Assembly: GCA_028866775.1 (NCBI GenBank)
Contig: JAGWHK010000003.1
Location: 124,001-188,000 of the forward strand
Length of the DNA: 64,000 nt
Direction: 5' to 3'
DNA from: Microcaldota archaeon
GTDB lineage: Archaea; Micrarchaeota; Micrarchaeia; Micrarchaeales; Micrarchaeaceae
Below the pieces are notes generated by a model. That model made no database searches, was not told the origin of the DNA, and saw only the letters and a list, made by a program, of their open reading frames with translations. The position numbers and the translations under genes were made by a program. This document shows positions 59,627 through 64,000 of this stretch, piece by piece (position 1 is the first letter of the stretch; each line of letters opens with the position of its first letter).

Positions 59627-59728
59627 GTCGGTTGTTGGATATACCCAAACCCAAGGCTTAATTGCCTATTATCCAATCCCAACCAAAACCACCCACGCAT
59701 GGCTTTATGCCGTGCGTCTCTTTCTATT
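59627..59728 (+). ncRNA. Putative structured non-coding RNA of unknown class
   Basis: The 254-base gap between the PLD-like gene and the gene at 59799 holds its own TATA box and a foldable transcript. Stem 1 pairs GGUUG (59630-59634) with CAACC (59680-59684) and UUGGAUA (59635-59641) with UAUCCAA (59670-59676), 12 bp with one 3-nt bulge. Inside is a small hairpin AGGC/GCCU (59654-59667) beside a 12-nt unpaired stretch rich in A and C. Stem 2 (59695-59703 with 59709-59717, 9 bp, loop UUUAU) is followed by a T-rich tail. I find no C/D boxes, tRNA features or SRP or RNase P signatures. The class is open. Confidence 0.5.
59695..59728 (+). terminator. Hairpin and T-rich tail ending the putative ncRNA
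   Basis: A 9-bp stem (CACGCATGGC side pairing with GCCGTGCGT) with a 5-base loop, then CTCTTTCTATTT. It may end the ncRNA and also the ileS transcript. Confidence 0.45.
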
Positions 59729-59757
59729 TAATCATGACCTTAGCCGTGAGACTGGGT

Positions 59758-59770
59758 GTAATATATATCT
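59758..59770 (+). promoter_or_regulatory. TATA box of the gene at 59799
   Basis: GTAATATATATCT centred about 34 bases before ATG 59799. Confidence 0.6.
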
Positions 59771-59798
59771 GGGATGCTACTAGAATCTAGGCGACCAT

Positions 59799-60497
59799 AT
59801 GCTCTTCAGGTCCAACAGCGGAGCGGTAAGAAAGAACGACATGGGCAGCGAGGCCCACCAGGCGATGAGAAGGGAGTTGAGGTGGTACATGCGCAAGAGG
59901 CTGCCTGACCAGGCGGCCAACGTTGCTGAGAGGATGGGAGACATAAAGCTGTCGATGAGGATCAGGAGGATGGTCGGCGACCATGGAGAGATTGTCAGGC
60001 TAATGCTTAGGGAGGATGAGACCTCTGAGGCGGTTTCTTACCTGGATAAGATCGGCAAGCCGATCAATGCGGTGAGGCTGGCGATGGAGAATGGGCTGGT
60101 CCGCCAGGCCAAATACATAGTTACAAAGGAGGTATTTTTGAGCAAGGGCTCGAAGAACCTGGACTACACGCCCCAACTGGCGGACATGGCAATGAGCGTG
60201 GGGTTCGAGTCGGTTGCATGGGCGATCGCAAGCAGCGGATCAGCCTACTTCACCAAGGTAAAGGACTTCTACAGCAAGGCAGTGTTGAACTTTACTGTGG
60301 GCAATATAGAACGGGTGGAGGAGGCACTAAACGAGGGCCTTAAGTTTTACAGCAACGGTAGCGAGGAAGGGAAAAGGATTAGGGCGCTTGCGAAGGAGCT
60401 TACCGCACGGACCGGGCTCGGTCACATAAAAGTGGAGGAGCTCTTGCCCACCACCACATCGTCTTCTATCCTGACCCCGCCGAAGCCGTCTATGTAG
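59799..60497 (+). CDS. Helical-repeat protein of unknown function
   Basis: 232 residues, almost all alpha-helical. The pattern of short paired helices (DQAANVAERMGDIKLSMRIR, EIVRLMLREDETSEAVSYL, KPINAVRLAMENGLVRQAK) resembles an alpha-solenoid such as TPR, HEAT or coatomer-like repeats, suggesting a protein-binding scaffold. No family recognised. The last 25 codons overlap the convergent M24 peptidase gene by 76 bases on the other strand. Confidence 0.7.
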   Translation: MLFRSNSGAVRKNDMGSEAHQAMRRELRWYMRKRLPDQAANVAERMGDIKLSMRIRRMVGDHGEIVRLMLREDETSEAVSYLDKIGKPINAVRLAMENGLVRQAKYIVTKEVFLSKGSKNLDYTPQLADMAMSVGFESVAWAIASSGSAYFTKVKDFYSKAVLNFTVGNIERVEEALNEGLKFYSNGSEEGKRIRALAKELTARTGLGHIKVEELLPTTTSSSILTPPKPSM

Positions 60498-61501
60498 ATG
60501 CCTGGCTCGTCACTGAATACCATGTTCTCCTTGAGCTTGGTCTTGCAGCCCGGGTATAGTCCGGCACCCCCATCGTGGACTTCCAATCCTATGGAGTGTC
60601 CCAGCGAGTGTATGAACTTGCCCTTGTAGATTCCGCCCTTGTATTTGTCGATGTATTTGGCTGCCGCCTTGTGCGCGACCTCGCCCTTGGCACCCTCTTT
60701 GATTTTTGAGAGGCCTATCTCCTGAGCCTTCCTCACTACTGAATACATGTCGGTGAACCTCCTGTATTTCTCGCTGCCAATGTCAGGCCTGAACATGAAT
60801 GTGCGGGTCATGTCTGCGCAGTAATTGTCGACCCTTGCACCTATGTCAAATAGGACTATGCTGTTCCTCCCCAGCCTTGCCCCGCCCGGAGCGTGGTGCG
60901 GCAGCGCGGTGTTTGCGTCGAAGGCGACTATGCTTGTAAACGCAGTCGTAGCGCCCATCGATAACATGTGAGTGTCTATCGCAGCCGCGACTTGCAGTTC
61001 GGTGACGCCTGGCTTGAGGGCGGCCTTGCCAGCGGAGAGAGCACCCTTTGTTATGGAGACGGCCCTTCTCATTGCTCTCAGCTCTGAATCCCCCTTCACC
61101 AACCTGGCCTCCATCATTCCATCCGAGACATCAACGAACTTCGCCTTCAACTTGGATGCAAATGATTTGTATGTCATGTAAGGCACGAAGTATCCGTTTA
61201 TCCCTACGCGCCTTTCCTTTAGTTCCTTATTCAACATCTCCCTGAGCATGCCCCTATTTTCTATTAGGACAAGCTTCATCTCCCTAGGCTTCTGCCTCTT
61301 TGCCATCCCATATTCCAGCGGGCCCAGGAATAGTGTCATTGAACTCCTTCGTGCCAGCAGCACTGTGCCCTCGAACAGTCCGCCCTTAAAGCCAGTGAGG
61401 TAGAGGAAGTTGCTGTCCTCGCGGTCTGTGTTTATTATCAGTATCTGCTTTACCTTTGCCTTGCTGAAGACCTTGGCCAGCCTTGCCCTCATTGAGTGCA
61501 T
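60422..61501 (-). CDS. M24-family metallopeptidase (Xaa-Pro peptidase type)
   Basis: 359 residues. N-terminal creatinase-like domain and C-terminal pita-bread fold with all five metal ligands: Asp in VLFDIGARV, Asp in YCADMTRTF, His in LGHSIGLEVHD, Glu in FSDEPGIY and Glu in VRIEDDV. It probably cleaves X-Pro bonds in the cytoplasm for peptide recycling. ATG 61501 and ATG 61492 are both possible starts. Confidence 0.94.
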   Translation of the reverse strand: MHSMRARLAKVFSKAKVKQILIINTDREDSNFLYLTGFKGGLFEGTVLLARRSSMTLFLGPLEYGMAKRQKPREMKLVLIENRGMLREMLNKELKERRVGINGYFVPYMTYKSFASKLKAKFVDVSDGMMEARLVKGDSELRAMRRAVSITKGALSAGKAALKPGVTELQVAAAIDTHMLSMGATTAFTSIVAFDANTALPHHAPGGARLGRNSIVLFDIGARVDNYCADMTRTFMFRPDIGSEKYRRFTDMYSVVRKAQEIGLSKIKEGAKGEVAHKAAAKYIDKYKGGIYKGKFIHSLGHSIGLEVHDGGAGLYPGCKTKLKENMVFSDEPGIYIDGFGGVRIEDDVVVGKSSSTFM

Positions 61502-61528
61502 CGAACCACGTTACAGAATGTCTGGCAA

Positions 61529-61540
61529 GTCATAAAAACC
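61529..61540 (+). promoter_or_regulatory. TATA box of nreA
   Basis: GTCATAAAAACC centred about 26 bases before ATG 61560; it excludes the longer TTG start at 61545. Confidence 0.6.
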
Positions 61541-61559
61541 TGCTTTGAGAAATTCAGTT

Positions 61560-62798
61560 ATGGTTGGGGAGAACACGAGTGCGGAGCCGCATGTCAAGCG
61601 GTCTGACATAGTCTACAGGAACATGCGCGACTCCGAGATCCTGCGCAAATACTACTCGACTAGGACTATCAGAATAGGCAGCAGGATGGAGATAGCTGGG
61701 GACTCGCCGACCGACATATTCATAGGAAGGTACGGGTATCCGAAGGTATTCATAGGCCCGATGGTCCCTCCCGTGTTCGGGAACACAGAGGTTCTGGCCA
61801 CTCCGGAGATGTGGAGGTCGGCGTCGATACCCAGGATATTCGAGATGCGCAGCAGTCTTGTCAGGGGGCTTTACGAAACAAACGTCAAAAACGTGGAGAA
61901 GGGCAGGGTAGAGGAGGTCGTCAGGGATCTCGCACTGGCTGAAAGGCCGGCGGGCGCGCAACTCTCGCTTACCGTGAGGTCGACCAAGCCCGTTCTTGAC
62001 GATGAATCAACGCCATTTGGGCTCAGCGGCGGAATAAAGGGGTTGGAGGTTGGGAATATGAGGGCAGAGAAGAAGGTGGAGAGGATGTATTTTGATACCG
62101 ATGCAAGGGCCGTCGACGCAGTGTTCGAGCTCTACGAAAAGGGAATCCCAGTATCGAAGATCCAACGGGGCTTCTCGGCGGGGCTTTTCGGCAGGGGACA
62201 GAACCGGAAATTCGTCCCGACAAGGTGGAGCATAACCGCGGTTGACGACACGCTGTCCAAGGAGAACCTCAAGGAGGTGAAGGAGTACGATTCACTAGAC
62301 TCGATAATGGCGTTCTATAGCGTGGCGCTTGATAACAGGTGGCTGATATTCTTTTTCCCCGGATCATGGGAATACGAGTCATTGGAGGCCTTCTGGCCCG
62401 GAACCGTCTGGAACGAAAATGGGAAGGACATATCGATATTCGGCTCTTACGAGCCTTACGAAGGCAGGAAGACATACGCGGAGATGGGGGGCTGCTATTA
62501 TTCTGGAAGGCTAGCCGTCACCGAGAAGATGCGGCTCATGAAGAGGCAGGGCGCGGCGCTCATACTAAGGGAGGCCCACGAGGGTTACACCGCGCCTGTC
62601 GGGGTCTGGAACGTCAGGGAGCACGTGAGGGAGACGCTCGAGACAGAGCCAGCATATCTCGATAGCCTAGACGATGTGTTTAGGTTCATTGGGGAGAGAC
62701 TCGCCCTTACCAAGTCAGATTGGGTAAGGAACAGCAGGATGCTTCGATTGCTTATGTCGCAGAAGAAGCTTGTCGATTACGTCAAGCGGGCTCAATAG
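61560..62798 (+). CDS. nreA: Archaeal DNA repair protein NreA
   Basis: 412 residues. Recognised by IGRYGYPKVFIGPMVPP near the start and LFGRGQNRKFVPTRWSITAVDDT in the middle, both conserved in archaeal Nre proteins. These act in repair of DNA damage together with PCNA and nucleases. The C-terminus contains QKKLVDYV, close to the PCNA-binding PIP box (Qxx-h-xx-a-a), as known for NreA. No zinc finger is seen at the N-terminus, which fits NreA variants without it. Confidence 0.93.
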   Translation: MVGENTSAEPHVKRSDIVYRNMRDSEILRKYYSTRTIRIGSRMEIAGDSPTDIFIGRYGYPKVFIGPMVPPVFGNTEVLATPEMWRSASIPRIFEMRSSLVRGLYETNVKNVEKGRVEEVVRDLALAERPAGAQLSLTVRSTKPVLDDESTPFGLSGGIKGLEVGNMRAEKKVERMYFDTDARAVDAVFELYEKGIPVSKIQRGFSAGLFGRGQNRKFVPTRWSITAVDDTLSKENLKEVKEYDSLDSIMAFYSVALDNRWLIFFFPGSWEYESLEAFWPGTVWNENGKDISIFGSYEPYEGRKTYAEMGGCYYSGRLAVTEKMRLMKRQGAALILREAHEGYTAPVGVWNVREHVRETLETEPAYLDSLDDVFRFIGERLALTKSDWVRNSRMLRLLMSQKKLVDYVKRAQ

Positions 62799-62810
62799 GC
62801 ATATATATCT
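62799..62810 (+). promoter_or_regulatory. TATA box of the gene at 62831
   Basis: GCATATATATCT centred 26 bases before GTG 62831, pointing to a leaderless transcript that begins with GTG. Confidence 0.65.
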
Positions 62811-62830
62811 GGGGCCGCAGATAAGGGTCA

Positions 62831-63334
62831 GTGATATTTGTGGAGAAGAGACTTGCAAGACAGGTTGGCTGGCTGAGAAGAGACACCTACAAGGAGGCCA
62901 TTTCCGTAAGTGCCATCATGCTCGAGCAGAACTTCTCGGATTTCAGGAAGAGCAATGCATTCGCAAGGCAGAAGAGCGTAATCTCTAGTTTTGGCATGCC
63001 ACAGCTCGGAAAGGAGTTGGAGAGATATGTTATGGACGGAGGAATAAGCGAGCCTGTGGCGGTAATGTTCTTCAAAAGGGCCCTCCTCTCAGTTACGCAG
63101 GTGGCCAAGGAGCTTCTGCGGGTAAATCCCGAATTCATGGAAGAGATAAAGAAGGATCCCAAAGCGGGCATCCAGAAGTATGTCGCACAGGTTGGTACGG
63201 TGGTGGAGATAAGTGGGGCAGCAGTGGACCCTGTAACAAAGACGGAGATCACCCTATCCATCGGGGTCGGGGGTACGGAATTAGTCGTTAGGAATGGCAA
63301 GAAGGGGAAGGCATGGAAGAAAAAGTCGTCCTAG
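62831..63334 (+). CDS. Hypothetical protein
   Basis: 167 residues. A helical N-terminal half (KRLARQVGWLRRDTYKEAI...MLEQNFSDFRKSNAF) and a mixed C-terminal half with a basic tail (GKKGKAWKKKSS). No membrane segment. I recognise no family. The GTG at 62831 fits the TATA box; GTG 62840 is the alternative. It overlaps the end of guaB by four bases on the opposite strand. Confidence 0.65.
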   Translation: MIFVEKRLARQVGWLRRDTYKEAISVSAIMLEQNFSDFRKSNAFARQKSVISSFGMPQLGKELERYVMDGGISEPVAVMFFKRALLSVTQVAKELLRVNPEFMEEIKKDPKAGIQKYVAQVGTVVEISGAAVDPVTKTEITLSIGVGGTELVVRNGKKGKAWKKKSS

Positions 63335-64000
63335 GCCCTTGCGACCACCATTGACTTCTGGTGCATCTCCTGCAGATTGCCGGCCCCGACGTAGCCCATT
63401 CCGACCCTGAGGCTGCCCTCGATCGCCCCAACCGCATTTTCCACGCTTCCGCTTACTCGAAGGTACATCTTCACCCCCTCGTCTATCTGCTTCCCTTTCT
63501 GATAATCCTGATATCTGTCAAGTGCCATCCTTTTCTTGCGAGCCTGGGCGCTGCCCATCCCCCAGTACACCTTGTATTTTTCTCCGCTTCGCCAGACGGT
63601 TTTAGCGCAGCTCTCCTCGCATGCGGCGAACACTTTCCCTAGCATCACCGCGGAGGCGCCAAGGCCTATCGCTATTGCCACATCGCGGGGCTTTGAAATT
63701 CCGCCATCGCCTATTATGGGTATCCTTTGCAATAGGTTCATTTGTTTGAGTGCCAATGCGGCCTGCTCGATTGCAAACGTCGAAGGCGAACCCACCCCGC
63801 TTACGTCGGTTGTGGTGCAGATGGAGCCGCCGCCCATCCCGACTTTGACGGCGGATACGTTCTCTTCGCCGAGCTCTTCTATAGCGTATCTTACGCCATC
63901 GGCAGTTCCGAAGTTGCCGACGACGATCTTGGCCCCGGTTGCCCCTATGATGCGTTTTGCCCCCTCGACGAGTTTCCTGTTGTGGAAGCTTGCCACGTCT
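63331..64000 (-). CDS. guaB: IMP dehydrogenase/GMP reductase family, C-terminal part (5' end outside window)
   Basis: The visible 223 residues run off the right edge. They cover the catalytic half of the TIM barrel: VKVGMGGGSICTTTDVSGVG with the catalytic Cys, IIGDGGISKPRDVAIAIGLGA, and MLGKVFAACEESCA. The C-terminal flap region (VYWGMGSAQARKK) has the order typical of the family. IMPDH makes XMP from IMP for GTP synthesis; GMP reductase runs the opposite branch and cannot be excluded from this fragment. No CBS domains are in view. Confidence 0.88.
   Translation of the reverse strand, partial: DVASFHNRKLVEGAKRIIGATGAKIVVGNFGTADGVRYAIEELGEENVSAVKVGMGGGSICTTTDVSGVGSPSTFAIEQAALALKQMNLLQRIPIIGDGGISKPRDVAIAIGLGASAVMLGKVFAACEESCAKTVWRSGEKYKVYWGMGSAQARKKRMALDRYQDYQKGKQIDEGVKMYLRVSGSVENAVGAIEGSLRVGMGYVGAGNLQEMHQKSMVVARA

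Noticed and set aside
59526-59783. An open frame of 85 codons across the gap after the PLD-like gene
   Set aside because: It starts inside the preceding gene, has no ribosome-binding site, runs through the TATA box and hairpins of the putative RNA, and its product has no protein-like pattern.

Overview
This window is archaeal chromosome, most likely from a small-genome DPANN-type archaeon close to the Micrarchaeota/ARMAN group. The archaeal part is secure: aEF1A with uS10, eS1 and uS15, aIF5B, an A-type ATP synthase operon, an Sm-like protein, a TRAM protein, the archaeal repair protein NreA, a tRNA intron with a bulge-helix-bulge splice motif, and TATA boxes placed about 26 bases before start codons. 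The phylum is an inference from the class III signal peptides of the QSAIEFLMTYGWAI kind, the dense small genes and the ARMAN-like gene mix. Base composition looks moderately GC-rich, with frequent AGG arginine codons. I see no CRISPR array, insertion sequence, rRNA gene or integrase.

Layout. 1-3.4 kb: the end of a MacB/FtsX-like permease, then ispG-ispH, the last two iron-sulfur enzymes of the MEP isoprenoid route. 3.5-7.1 kb: two paralogous surface proteins with class III signal peptides. 7.2-7.5 kb: tRNA-Ala(GGC) with a 33-nt T-loop intron, next to an Sm-like protein. 7.7-13.7 kb: a membrane protein, thymidylate kinase, an EF-Tu-like protein without a working GTPase site, and a three-gene dikinase-like cluster. 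13.7-16.6 kb: a 7-TM protein with cytochrome bd oxidase (cydAB). 16.7-25.6 kb: tRNA-Gly, uS10-aEF1A, a drug/lipid-type ABC exporter and the valS-S15-eS1 operon. 25.6-37.3 kb: TRAM protein, two more modular surface proteins, a HAD phosphatase, leuS, superoxide dismutase, NAD kinase and aIF5B. 37.4-39.4 kb: a DUF59 protein, nucleoside diphosphate kinase and an unknown helical protein. 39.6-47.9 kb: the ATP synthase operon H-I-K-E-C-F-A-B-D. 47.9-53 kb: a caspase-fold (gingipain-like) secreted protease coupled to a large surface protein. 53-64 kb: a GlcNAc-1-P transferase-like enzyme, Nudix and HIT proteins, ileS, a membrane PLD-like protein, a probable structured ncRNA, an M24 peptidase, NreA and the 3' part of guaB.

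How it fits together. Cytochrome bd, superoxide dismutase and a complete A-ATP synthase point to a cell that meets and reduces oxygen and handles its own proton-driven ATP turnover. Five surface proteins share interchangeable parts: two kinds of pilin-like N-terminus, a DUF2341-type module and a YVTN beta-propeller. One of the five is cotranscribed with a caspase-fold protease. With the GlcNAc-1-P transferase, which could start a glycan on a lipid carrier, they suggest a heavily decorated surface that may act in attachment to a host or neighbour; that role is inference. The best leads are the T-loop intron, the modular surface family with its protease, the barrel-less dikinase cluster and the unassigned RNA near 59.65 kb.
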